From Aphodovivens avicola (GTDB lineage: Bacteria > Actinomycetota > Coriobacteriia > Coriobacteriales > Eggerthellaceae), in the NCBI GenBank assembly GCA_018712515.1, contig DVGW01000044.1, forward strand, positions 1-64,000: a stretch of DNA of 64,000 bases, written 5' to 3'. Positions 42,848 through 50,795 of this stretch are shown piece after piece. Within the stretch, counting starts at the first letter, position 1; each line of letters starts with the position of its first letter. The translations under genes and the position numbers were made by a program. Under the pieces are notes generated by a model. That model ran no database searches. It was given only the letters and a program-made list of their open reading frames with translations, and was not told the origin of the DNA.

Positions 42848-42975
42848 CAGGGGTTCAGCAGGGTTGCAGCAGGGGTTCAGCGGGGTTCAGCGGGGTTCAG
42901 CGGGGTTCAGCGGGGTTGCAGCAGGGTTCAGCGGGGTTGTAGCAGAGGTGCAGTAGGGGGTGCAGCGGGGGTGCA
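42846..42975. repeat. Decamer tandem repeat array (CGGGGTTCAG)n
   Basis: About a dozen perfect and imperfect units of CGGGGTTCAG starting at the end of the XRE gene; units at 42881-42910 are exact. A simple-sequence tract of this kind is prone to slippage, and copy number is likely to vary between strains. Confidence 0.9.
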
Positions 42976-42999
42976 CCCGAATCGTTTTTCGAACGACCC

Positions 43000-43170
43000 C
43001 TACATGCCGCTGGTCATGTGCATCGCGTAGAACGCGAACCGCACGGCGAAGCACCCCGCCAAGGAGAGCGCCACGGCGGCAGCCGACACGTCGCGTGCGC
43101 GCCGCATCGCTGCGCACGGGCGCGACGAGCGCGGACGCCGGATACGGGTGGCGGCAAGCACGTCCGACAC
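43000..43170 (-). pseudogene. Possible C-terminal remnant of a DmsC/NrfD-type membrane subunit
   Basis: A 56-codon frame (GTG 43170) whose last third, VALSLAGCFAVRFAFYAMHMTSGM, looks like the final helix and tail of DMSO-reductase anchor subunits (an R-F-x-F-Y then H-M-T). There is no ribosome binding site, and the rest of such a protein (eight helices) is absent. It lies 33 bp beyond the PAP2 stop. It may be chance or a gene relic. Confidence 0.3.
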
Positions 43171-43202
43171 GCGACGGCGTCCCGGCTCCTGCGCAGGTGA
43201 CG

Positions 43203-43895
43203 TCAGCCTGCGTCGGGCGCGGACGCGGCGTCCTTTCGCCCGGGAGCCGGGCCCAAGAACAGCGGCGCGGCGACGCGCGTGTAGATCGCCAGCCAGGCAA
43301 GCGACACGCAGAACCCCGCAAGCACATCCGAAGCGTAGTGAACACCCAGGTAGATGCGGCTCACGCCGACCAGCACGATAACCGCGCTGAACGCCGCCGC
43401 GCAGCCGATGCGCGTGGCGCGGTCGGGCTCGTAGCGCCACACCATCCACACGAGCAGACCGAAAAACGCCATCGCGACCATCGAATGACCCGACGGAAAA
43501 CTGAAGCCCTGCTCGACGGCAAGCTGAAACCCGTCGGGGCGCGGACGCTGGATCGCGAACTTGAGCGCCTGGTTGAGCAGGAACACCAGCACGAGGTTCA
43601 CCGCCGCGCAGGCGCCCGGGCGCTTTCCCGGCGCGAACGCGACGATCACGAGCAACAGCACGACAAGCGACACCGGCGTCGCAAGCGCGGAGATCGCCTC
43701 CATGACGGGCGTGAGCCAATCCGCGCGCAACCGCTCGACGATGACGGCGTAGGCAGCGCTGTCGATGCGCGAAAGATCGCCTTCCAACACGTCTTCGAGC
43801 AGCGCGACGAACACGATGGCGCACGCCGCCAGGATCACGATGCGCTTGTTCGCCACGACAAGGCGCCCAAGCCTGCGCCCAACGTCACGCGCCAT
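43203..43895 (-). CDS. PAP2-family membrane phosphatase
   Basis: 230 residues, six hydrophobic segments. Three phosphatase motifs: KFAIQRPRP (C1), FPSGHS (C2) and SRIYLGVHYASDVLAG (C3). It probably dephosphorylates undecaprenyl pyrophosphate or phosphatidylglycerophosphate in the membrane. RBS AAGGGAG lies 8 bases before ATG. The 340 bp upstream are low-complexity and hold only the promoter of the DUF1648 gene. Confidence 0.88.
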   Translation of the reverse strand: MARDVGRRLGRLVVANKRIVILAACAIVFVALLEDVLEGDLSRIDSAAYAVIVERLRADWLTPVMEAISALATPVSLVVLLLVIVAFAPGKRPGACAAVNLVLVFLLNQALKFAIQRPRPDGFQLAVEQGFSFPSGHSMVAMAFFGLLVWMVWRYEPDRATRIGCAAAFSAVIVLVGVSRIYLGVHYASDVLAGFCVSLAWLAIYTRVAAPLFLGPAPGRKDAASAPDAG

Positions 43896-44172
43896 TGTCT
43901 GCTCCCTTCATCCCGGCGATAGAGACCTCCCGCAGCCACGCAGGGGCAAAGCACCGCCTGCCGCGCCGCCTCTCTGCGCAAAGTCCTGCGTCTCCAACCG
44001 CGCCAGCCCTGCCGGATTTCCTGCGCCATCCCGCCGCCTCGTCCGCTGTACTTCGCCGCTCAGCTGCGGCGTCGCTTCGCCTCTGCGCAGCGAGAAGCCT
44101 CGCGCCGATGTCGACGCGCCACAGCATAGCACGCGCGAAGCCGCTTGCCGCAACCGTAGCGCAACCGTCACG

Positions 44173-44203
44173 TTGCAGCGACGACCCTCCCCCGTGATAA
44201 AAT
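44173..44203 (+). promoter_or_regulatory. Possible promoter of the DUF1648-like gene
   Basis: -10 TAAAAT (44198-44203) with a TTGCAG (44173-44178) at a long 19-bp spacing. The -35 overlaps a GCAAC/GTTGC hairpin. The rest of 43896-44236 shows no gene or repeat that I can support. Confidence 0.3.
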
Positions 44204-44236
44204 CGGATCGCAGGCATCGATCGGAAGGGGGCTCCT

Positions 44237-44605
44237 ATGTGGCGGTTCGGGATCCCGGTTCTTATCATCTTGACGCTTCTCCCGCTTGCCGCGTTCATGG
44301 TGTTCGCATTCATCCTTCCCGAAACAGTGCCGCTTCAGATCGGCTTCGACGGCGAGGTCAACCGCTGGGGCAGCAAGTGGGAACTGCTGGCGATCATGGG
44401 TATCGTCTCGGTTGTCTGCAACGTGCTTATCACGCTCTGCTATGCGTTCGCGCCCCAGCTCAAGAGCATGGGGCTGCTCAACGGTCCCAAAAACAACGAT
44501 GTGGGCATCGCACGATGGATCCTCATCGGCAGCGCTGCGTTCCTCGACGTAATCCTCATCGGCGCCACCGTCCTGCTAGCTTCGATCGCCCTCGGGGCGG
44601 CATAA
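44237..44605 (+). CDS. DUF1648-like membrane protein
   Basis: 122 residues, three hydrophobic segments (~5-28, 50-70, 93-118). The extracytoplasmic loop VPLQIGFDGEVNRWGSKW is the DUF1648 motif (P-x-x-H/Q-F-x-x-G-x-x-N-R-W-G-S-K). Family members are often linked to bacteriocin self-immunity (SdpI-like) or phage resistance; this short form lacks SdpI's second half. RBS AAGGGGG lies 7 bases upstream. No operon partner. Confidence 0.72.
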   Translation: MWRFGIPVLIILTLLPLAAFMVFAFILPETVPLQIGFDGEVNRWGSKWELLAIMGIVSVVCNVLITLCYAFAPQLKSMGLLNGPKNNDVGIARWILIGSAAFLDVILIGATVLLASIALGAA

Positions 44606-44706
44606 GCAAGTGCGCACCGCACGGCGCCACTGCCAGTTACTCGCCCGCTCTGCGCTGCGCCTCCCACAACAGCAAGACGCGCATACCGACGTCGGCGTTT
44701 AATCGC

Positions 44707-44883
44707 TCAACGCCACCTGTTCCTCAGAAGAGTCAATATGCGACCGGACGCAATGTCCTGGCGCTGATGGAGAATGCGATAAACGACGACCTCCCGATCG
44801 CCATATCGATAGAAAACCGCATACCGATCTGCGAGCACGGGGCGGGGCGCAGCTCCCCCTCCAGAAAACTCCAGCGCCAGCAG
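44707..44883 (-). pseudogene. Remnant of a RelE/ParE toxin, in frame after the YbaN stop
   Basis: A 58-codon segment without a start codon. It reads ADRYAVFYRYGDREVVVYR then I-L-H-Q-R-Q-D-I-A, the C-terminal strands and R-x-L-H-x-R-Q-D ending of RelE/ParE toxins. The helical N-terminal half is missing, and a TAG (the YbaN stop) sits directly before it in the same frame. No antitoxin gene is nearby. Best read as a decayed toxin joined to the end of ybaN. Confidence 0.55.
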
Positions 44884-45348
44884 CTAGTCCGCCTCGGGCG
44901 CAGGGCGCGTCGCGTTTCGAAGCCGTTCGGAGTCGTCCGATGTGCGACCGTCGCACGTCGGAGTCGTTTCGGACGCAGAAGGGCGCGCGTCTACCGTAGG
45001 AATGCGCACGCACATGAGCCACAGCAGAAACACCGCAACCGCGCCGAGCACCGCCCACACGATCGGCGACGGCACAAGAACGGCGCTTATCGCCATGACG
45101 GTGAAGGAAAGTCCCAGGATGTGCACCTTGCGCCTGAAGGGAATGCCCCCGCGCTCCTGAAACGGCTGCACGTAGGCACGATAGACACGCGTGCGCTGCA
45201 GCCACGCGTGGCAGCGCGGCGAGCTTTTCGCGAACAGGTATCCGGAAAGCAAAACGAGCGGCGTGGTGGGAAACACCGGGACGAACACGCCCAGCACGCC
45301 AAGACCCAACGCTATCCACGCGCAGGCGAAGAGCACGACTCGCGACAT
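44884..45348 (-). CDS. YbaN family (DUF454) membrane protein
   Basis: 154 residues. Small membrane protein with the YbaN pattern: LGLGVLGVFVPVFPTTPLVLLSGYLFAKSSPR-type region, then HAWLQRTRVYRAYVQPF and a two-helix end. The C-terminal ~35 residues are a Thr/Ser/Pro-rich, charged tail that may be extra sequence from fusion with downstream DNA. Function is unknown; E. coli YbaN and relatives lie near replication/recombination genes. ATG 45348 follows AGAGAGG. Confidence 0.8.
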   Translation of the reverse strand: MSRVVLFACAWIALGLGVLGVFVPVFPTTPLVLLSGYLFAKSSPRCHAWLQRTRVYRAYVQPFQERGGIPFRRKVHILGLSFTVMAISAVLVPSPIVWAVLGAVAVFLLWLMCVRIPTVDARPSASETTPTCDGRTSDDSERLRNATRPAPEAD

Positions 45349-45569
45349 GGCGACCTCTCTTTCGTCGTCGTTGGGCGGGCGGCGGCGCGGTGTCGAAGCG
45401 CCCCGGACTTCGGCGCTGCAGTTCCTTGGGTGGTGCCGTTCCGTACCCGGAATGGTACCAAAGCGCGCGGCTCCGTCGTCCGACGGCAAACGCCCAATCG
45501 GCAAACGTCGCGCGGCTACCCTGCCCCTGACAAAACGGCCGCCGTCACCATCCCGTTACCATTGCTCCC

Positions 45570-45629
45570 TTGACGGCACCTCTCCGCCCTTCCTATACTA
45601 TGCGGCACATAGTATGTGTCGCATAGTAT
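45570..45629 (+). promoter_or_regulatory. Promoter and PadR operator
   Basis: -35 TTGACG (45570-45575), 18 bp, -10 TATACT (45594-45599). Arms ATACTATGCG (45595-45604) and CGCATAGTAT (45620-45629) form a perfect 10-bp inverted repeat, with a third ATAGTAT in the middle. The operator covers the -10 box and start site, consistent with autorepression by the PadR protein encoded just downstream. A GGTGCC/GGTACC hairpin lies further up near 45433-45461. Confidence 0.75.
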
Positions 45630-45651
45630 TAGCGAAAGGAGGTGTCGGCCC

Positions 45652-45966
45652 ATGGATGCGCAACTGAAGCGCGGTTTTCTGGAGGTGTGCGTGCTCGCCT
45701 CGATCAGCCAGCACGACTCCTACGGCTACCAGATCGTCAAGGATATGCCTCCAAGCCTGCAGATCACCGAATCGACGCTCTATCCCCTGCTCAAACGGCT
45801 TGAAGCGGCAGGCGCGCTGACCACGTACTCGGTGGAGCACAACGGCAGGCGCCGCAAGTACTACCGCATCACGTCCGACGGGCTGGCGCGCATCGACGAG
45901 TTTTTGGCGGAATGGGCCGATATCGAATCCCTGTACGAATACGTGAAGCGAGGTGTCGGAAAATGA
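45652..45966 (+). CDS. PadR-family transcriptional regulator
   Basis: 104 residues, the small PadR-s2 type. Winged helix: LKRGFLEVCVLASISQHDSYGYQIV, then ITESTLYPLLKRLEAAGAL and RRRKYYRITSDG. PadR repressors of this kind pair with HAAS/DUF1700 membrane proteins and act as envelope or antibiotic stress sensors. Strong RBS AAAGGAGG. Its stop overlaps the next ATG (ATGA). Confidence 0.93.
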   Translation: MDAQLKRGFLEVCVLASISQHDSYGYQIVKDMPPSLQITESTLYPLLKRLEAAGALTTYSVEHNGRRRKYYRITSDGLARIDEFLAEWADIESLYEYVKRGVGK

Positions 45967-46865
45967 GAAAAGAGGAATTCCTCGCCGCGCTGAGAAGCGC
46001 GTTGGGCAAGCTGCCCGAACAGGACATCCGCGCATCGTTGGAGTTCTACGCGGAGATGATCGACGACCGCATGGAAGACGGCGCCACCGAGAACGAGGCT
46101 GTCGCCGCGATGGGCGATGCGAACGCGATCGCCGCGCAGATCATCGCCGAGATGCCGCCCATCCCCAAGGCGGTTACCCGGATGAAGACGTCAAACCGTA
46201 CCGTCAACATCGTGCTGGCGATTGTGCTCTCCCCCATCTGGATTCCGCTGGCGTTCGCCTTCGCGCTGTGCGTGGCGGCGATCTACCTGAGCCTCTGGGC
46301 GGTCATCATCGGGCTGTGGCTCTGCGTCGCCTGCCTGATCCTGTGCGGTCCCGTCGGGATCGTGGGATTGATCTACTGCCTGGCAACCGGGTTCCCGCTT
46401 ACCGGCGCATGGACGTTCGGCTGCGGGCTAGCCGCCTGCGGCTTGGGTTTGTTCGCCCTGGTGGGCGTGAAAGCGGTCAGCAATGGGCTCATCCAGCTCA
46501 CCGGCATGTTCGCCAACAAGGTCAAGGGCCTGTTCGTGCGCAAGGTTCGCGAGGCGGATCTCAAGGAGAAAGCCGCTGAAGCAGGCGGCGTTGCAAAGGA
46601 GAAGGCGGTCGCCGCGGCAAGTTACGTCAAAGACAAGGCGGCGTCGGCGACGGAAAGCGCCCGCGCGACAATCCATGAGGCGACCGCGCCGAAGCCCCAC
46701 CAAACCGATGCCGCGCCCGTTCCGCCTCCGGGCTACACGATGGCGCAGGGCAACAACCCGTCTTCGCCATCCCAAGACTCGGCGGAATCCGCACCGTGCG
46801 AGCAGCTCGAGTCCGCAGCACCATCCGTCCGACCGGAAGGAGGCAGCCATGACGACCGCGCGTAA
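45963..46865 (+). CDS. HAAS/DUF1700 membrane protein
   Basis: 300 residues. The N-terminal ~60 residues are the HAAS module (KEEFLAALRSALGKLP...YAEMIDDRMEDG), then four hydrophobic segments (~80-190), then a cytoplasmic or extracellular Ala/Lys/Glu-rich tail with KEKAVAAASYVKDKAASATE, probably helical. HAAS proteins usually partner the PadR encoded upstream and modulate it at the membrane. The 17-bp overlap with the next gene indicates coupled translation. Confidence 0.85.
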   Translation: MRKEEFLAALRSALGKLPEQDIRASLEFYAEMIDDRMEDGATENEAVAAMGDANAIAAQIIAEMPPIPKAVTRMKTSNRTVNIVLAIVLSPIWIPLAFAFALCVAAIYLSLWAVIIGLWLCVACLILCGPVGIVGLIYCLATGFPLTGAWTFGCGLAACGLGLFALVGVKAVSNGLIQLTGMFANKVKGLFVRKVREADLKEKAAEAGGVAKEKAVAAASYVKDKAASATESARATIHEATAPKPHQTDAAPVPPPGYTMAQGNNPSSPSQDSAESAPCEQLESAAPSVRPEGGSHDDRA

Positions 46866-47868
46866 AGTCTTGCTCATCGTCGCCACCGCGCTTGTGGTGA
46901 CGGGCGCAGTCATCGCCAGCAGCGCTTTCGCGCTGGCGGGCGGCAACATGCAAAACCTTTCCAACGACGATCGCGTTTGGACAAGGCAAACGCAGGAAAT
47001 CCCAGCGGAGAACGTCGCCGCAATAGCGTCCATCGAGGCGTACGACGATACGGAGGCGGTCCGCATCGAAGGATACGATGGCGATTCGATCCGCATCGAG
47101 TACTGGGAGCATCAGCGGCGAGGCGTGAGCATCTCGCAGGATGGCGGCACGCTATCCGTGGACAGCAGCACCGCCGCAGGACCCTTCATCGGTATCCTCG
47201 CTTCGCAGCCCGAAGACCACTCCACCTGCGTATACGTTCCGCATGGTTTCGCAGGCAGCATCCTCGCTTCAGCAGAAAGCGAGAACGCGAGCATCGTGGG
47301 GTTCGATCACCTGGATGATGCAGTCATCGAAACGGACGGCGGATTCGCCATCGCGAACAGTTTCGCCGCAAAATCGGCGCGCATGGAGAGCTCGAACGGC
47401 GGCGTCCAATGCAACATCGTCACCGTCGATGGAACCTTGCAGGCGAATGCAGCGGGTGGTGGCGATATCGTTATGGACTCGGTCCTCGCCGACGTTGTGC
47501 GCGCAGACACGACCAACGGGTACATCTCGATGTCGCAAACGTCAGCGCATTCTTCGCTGCAGGCCGCCTCGAAGGACGGATGCATCAACCTGCACTACAC
47601 GGACGCGCCTGAAACGATCGTGGCTTCCGACAACGGCGATGCGACGCTTGCAATGCCGGGGGATCGGATGGACTACCGCATCGACGCGCGTGCGGACAAC
47701 GGCGTCGTCACGGGTCAGACCGGCTCTTCGTTCAACGAATCGGCGACACGCTCCATTGCGGTTGCGACCACGAGCGGAAACGTGTCGCTTTCGTTCGACA
47801 TGCTGGATCTCGCCGAGCCCGGCACGGTGTACCAAGGAGAAGCGCTGGAGCAGATTCTCGCAAGGTGA
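46849..47868 (+). CDS. DUF4097 beta-strand repeat envelope protein
   Basis: 339 residues. Signal anchor or signal peptide at ~5-30 (VLLIVATALVVTGAVIASSAF), then a long right-handed beta repeat with short strands ending in Asn/Gly turns (DGGFAIANS, TNGYISMSQ, SGNVSLSF), typical of DUF4097 (adhesin-like, PF13349). In Gram-positives such proteins follow PadR-HAAS genes and act outside the membrane as sensors or effectors. RBS GGAGG 6 bases upstream; last gene of the operon. Confidence 0.85.
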   Translation: MTTARKVLLIVATALVVTGAVIASSAFALAGGNMQNLSNDDRVWTRQTQEIPAENVAAIASIEAYDDTEAVRIEGYDGDSIRIEYWEHQRRGVSISQDGGTLSVDSSTAAGPFIGILASQPEDHSTCVYVPHGFAGSILASAESENASIVGFDHLDDAVIETDGGFAIANSFAAKSARMESSNGGVQCNIVTVDGTLQANAAGGGDIVMDSVLADVVRADTTNGYISMSQTSAHSSLQAASKDGCINLHYTDAPETIVASDNGDATLAMPGDRMDYRIDARADNGVVTGQTGSSFNESATRSIAVATTSGNVSLSFDMLDLAEPGTVYQGEALEQILAR

Positions 47869-47871
47869 TAG

Positions 47872-49899
47872 CTAGGCTTCCTTGCCGACGTCGGTCAGAT
47901 GCTCCGCGATCTCGGCAAGGAAGTCGTCGCCGTAGCGGGCGAGCTTCTTCTCGCCGACGCCCGACACCTCGAGGAACTCGTCGGGCGTGCGGGGCAGCTT
48001 GACGCACATGTCGCGCAGCGCCGCATCCGAGAACACGATGTAGGGAGGCACCTCCGCCTCGTCAGCGATGCGCTTGCGCAGCGCGCGCAGCCGCTCGAAC
48101 AGGGCGGCATCGTAAGAGCCATCGACCGCCGCAGAGCCAGATGAGCCGAACGTCGTGCTCGCTGCGCCCTTCGCCCTCGCGGGCTTGCGCACGACGCGTT
48201 TCATCCTCAGCTCGAAGTCGTCGCGTCCCGCTTCGCGGAAGCGCGGGCCAAGCCCCACCAGGGGGAACCTGCCTTCGGAAATCTCCAGATACCCTTGCGA
48301 AGCAAGCAGTTCGACGACCTCTTTGACCTGCTCCTTCGACGCATCCGCCGCACCGTAGCTCCGCGCCTTGTCAAGCCCGAACTCAAACAGCTTCTCGGTC
48401 TTCGCTCCGCGCAGCACGTCGGCGACCATCCCCTTGCCGAACCGCCCCCGCAGCTCATGCACGCACCGGATGACGGAGCGGGCGAGCTCAGTGACATCGA
48501 CGGACTCGAATCCCCCGTCGCAGTTGGAACAGCAACGGATGGCAGCGATCTGCGCATCGTCTTCAAACGCGGAAAGGTCTCCGGCTCCGGAGGCGGAGGG
48601 TTCCGCGCGCAGTTCCGCACGAGCCGGACCGTCCTGTGGACGGTCCGTGCGAGCCCAGGACTGTTTGAGCACGGAGCCCTCCGCCTCCGGAGCCCCGGCA
48701 GACCCCTCTTCGCCGAAATATCTCAGGATGTACCCCCTCAAGCATCCCGTCGTCAGGCAGTAGCCGCACATCGCTTCGAGCAGGCGGCGGTGCGTCGAAC
48801 GCACGGCGTCGGCTTCCTCGGGCGAGAGCTCCTCGTTGCCCGACTCGCTCTCGATGAAGAAACGGCACGTGCCGATGTCGCCGTCGTTCCAGAACAGCAG
48901 GCATTCAGCCGGCTCGCCGTCGCGGCCGGCGCGTCCCGCCTCCTGGTAGTACGCCTCGATGCTGGCGGGCATGTTGTGGTGGATGACGTAGCGGACGTTC
49001 GATTTGTCGATGCCCATGCCGAACGCGTTGGTCGCCACCATCACCGGCTCGTCGTCCGCGATGAACGCGCGCTGGTTGCGTTCGCGCTCCGCCGCGGTCA
49101 AGCCCGCGTGGTAGCGGGTCGCCTTCACGCCCGCCTCGACGAGCGCCTCTTGCACCCGCTCCACGTCCTTGCGCGTCGAGCAGTACACAATGCCGCTGTC
49201 GGATGCGTGCTCCAGCGCGTACGAGGCGATGCGGGCGATCTTCTTCTTGGCGTCGAGTCGTTCCACGCCGAAGAACAGGTTGGGCCGATCGAACCCCGTG
49301 ACCACGCGATGCGGGTCGCGCAGCCCCAGAAGGCGGATCACATCCTCGCGCACGCGCTCGGTCGCCGTCGCCGTGAGCGCCGCGATAGCCGGTCGCGTCG
49401 GCAGCTGCGCGATGAAATCCCCGATCCCCAGGTACGAGGGACGAAAATCTTGGCCCCACTGGGAGACGCAGTGCGCCTCGTCCACCGCCACCAACGGGAT
49501 GCGCGCCTCGCGCGCGAACGCGAGGAAACGCTCGTCGGAGAGCCGCTCCGGAGCGACGTACATGATCTGATAGGCACCCTCGAGCGCCCGCTGCAGCACC
49601 GTCGCCTGCTGGCCCGGCGTCAACGTCGAGTTGAGGTACGCCGCCCGCACGCCCGCGTCGACCAGCGCTCGCACCTGATCCCCCATCAGCGACACCAAGG
49701 GGCTCACGACCAGCGTCACACCGCCCAGCACCACGCCGGGGATCTGGTAGCACAGCGACTTGCCGGCGCCCGTGGGCATGACGGCGAGCGCATCGCGCCC
49801 GGAAAGCAGCGCCTCGATCACGCCTTCCTGCCCCGGACGGAAATCCTGGTATCCGAAATACGCCCGCAGCGCCTCTCGCGCCGCCGCCATGTCAGCCAC
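47872..49899 (-). CDS. recQ: ATP-dependent DNA helicase RecQ
   Basis: 675 residues. Helicase motifs: FRPGQEGVIEALLSGRD (motif 0), MPTGAGKSLCYQIP (Walker A), VDEAHCVSQWGQDFRPSY (DEAH), LTATAT, and QEAGRAGRDGEPAECLLF (motif VI). The RecQ-Ct zinc site is made by CGYC...RCCSNCDG, but an Ala/Ser/Glu-rich insert of ~50 residues separates the ligands. An HRDC domain is at the C-terminus (ALRKRIADEAEVPPYIVFSD). GTG 49899 is chosen for AGAGGAG 5 bases upstream; a TTG at 49923 would add eight residues. Convergent with the DUF4097 gene (4-bp gap). Confidence 0.95.
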   Translation of the reverse strand: MADMAAAREALRAYFGYQDFRPGQEGVIEALLSGRDALAVMPTGAGKSLCYQIPGVVLGGVTLVVSPLVSLMGDQVRALVDAGVRAAYLNSTLTPGQQATVLQRALEGAYQIMYVAPERLSDERFLAFAREARIPLVAVDEAHCVSQWGQDFRPSYLGIGDFIAQLPTRPAIAALTATATERVREDVIRLLGLRDPHRVVTGFDRPNLFFGVERLDAKKKIARIASYALEHASDSGIVYCSTRKDVERVQEALVEAGVKATRYHAGLTAAERERNQRAFIADDEPVMVATNAFGMGIDKSNVRYVIHHNMPASIEAYYQEAGRAGRDGEPAECLLFWNDGDIGTCRFFIESESGNEELSPEEADAVRSTHRRLLEAMCGYCLTTGCLRGYILRYFGEEGSAGAPEAEGSVLKQSWARTDRPQDGPARAELRAEPSASGAGDLSAFEDDAQIAAIRCCSNCDGGFESVDVTELARSVIRCVHELRGRFGKGMVADVLRGAKTEKLFEFGLDKARSYGAADASKEQVKEVVELLASQGYLEISEGRFPLVGLGPRFREAGRDDFELRMKRVVRKPARAKGAASTTFGSSGSAAVDGSYDAALFERLRALRKRIADEAEVPPYIVFSDAALRDMCVKLPRTPDEFLEVSGVGEKKLARYGDDFLAEIAEHLTDVGKEA

Positions 49900-49953
49900 A
49901 TGCACTCCTCTCGCCGCCTGCAACCTTCCCGTTCGCGCCCTGGGAAGCCGCTC

Positions 49954-50229
49954 CTACCCCAACAGCAATTCCCTGTCGATAGCGCGCCGATAGAACTCGG
50001 ACTTGCTTATGCCCCGGCGCTTGGCAGCCGCTTCGACGGCATCCACCCGCGAGCGAGGCAGGCGGAACGACACCGTCTCCATATCTTCTTCGTAAAGCTT
50101 CGGGCGCCCCGGAGAGGCTTTGCCGACAGGCTCCGTCCAGGTCCCCGCCTCGTACTCGACGGCCATCGCGTCATAGTCGGCATCGGAGAGCTCGCGTCCG
50201 GATGCGGTCTTGAACTTCATGAGAATCAT
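49954..50229 (-). CDS. Ribbon-helix-helix antitoxin (BrnA/CopG-like)
   Basis: 91 residues. The C-terminal half carries METVSFRLPRSRVDAVEAAAKRRGISKSEFYRRAI, a ribbon-helix-helix DNA-binding fold; the N-terminal half (SGRELSDADYDAMAVEYE) resembles the toxin-binding region of BrnA-type antitoxins. Its start overlaps the toxin stop (ATGA). ATG 50220 is an alternative start. It acts by binding the toxin encoded just upstream and repressing the pair. Confidence 0.72.
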   Translation of the reverse strand: MILMKFKTASGRELSDADYDAMAVEYEAGTWTEPVGKASPGRPKLYEEDMETVSFRLPRSRVDAVEAAAKRRGISKSEFYRRAIDRELLLG

Positions 50230-50516
50230 CTCCCCAGACCAAATTCCCGATAGGTCTTGTCGGACGGAGGCGTCATCGCATGGTAGAGCAGCCAGTTTCC
50301 TCCATCGCCCCTCACGCCCACCACCTCAAGCAGCCTTCCCTGCCCGTCAAATCCAAGGGAAACGTACTCGTCCGGGTTTTTCGACACGCGGGGCAAGGAG
50401 GCGATCGCATGTTCCCACGCATGAAGCACGTCCTTCTCGCTCAACTCGGGGTGCCGCAGCATCACCCGGGGGGTGGATCTTTGGACGAGCCATCGCCTCT
50501 CCTTTTTGTATTGCAT
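50226..50516 (-). CDS. Toxin of a reversed-order toxin-antitoxin pair
   Basis: 96 residues. STPRVMLRHPELSEKDVLHAWEHAI, YVSLGFDGQGRLLEVVGVR and WLLYHAMTPPSDKTYREFGL form a compact alpha/beta fold in the RelE/BrnT size class; I recognise the pattern from actinobacterial toxin-antitoxin modules but cannot place it in a named family. The toxin precedes the antitoxin, as in BrnTA and HigBA. The start is uncertain: ATG 50516 lacks a ribosome binding site, and a promoter-like -10 abuts it. Confidence 0.6.
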   Translation of the reverse strand: MQYKKERRWLVQRSTPRVMLRHPELSEKDVLHAWEHAIASLPRVSKNPDEYVSLGFDGQGRLLEVVGVRGDGGNWLLYHAMTPPSDKTYREFGLGR

Positions 50517-50795
50517 AATTGTAGTGCATCGACGCCGACGCTTCAAATCATCCGCCCGCATCGCGCGCTCGACAGCTTCCGATTCGACACGATCGATCTG
50601 CCAAGGAGCGGCTGCGGCACGCATCCTGGAATCGTGACGCCGCTTGCCGTCGGCGAAGCCTCCGCAAACCCGGCGAAACCTTGCGTGGATTTCCCCCGTT
50701 TTCCCCGCAAGCCCCGCGTTTTCGCTACACTGGCCTTACGAGATTTTTACGCGGTCGCATGACGACGGGCGCGCTACGAGGGGAAGGGTGCCACG

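Noticed and set aside
50518..50546. Minus-strand TTGAAG-17-TACAAT promoter before the reversed toxin gene
   Set aside because: The -10 box leaves one base before the presumed ATG, so transcription would start inside the coding region; either the box is chance or the start codon is further downstream.
50640..50795. Purine riboswitch before xpt
   Set aside because: No three-way-junction pattern with the conserved loop sequences was seen.
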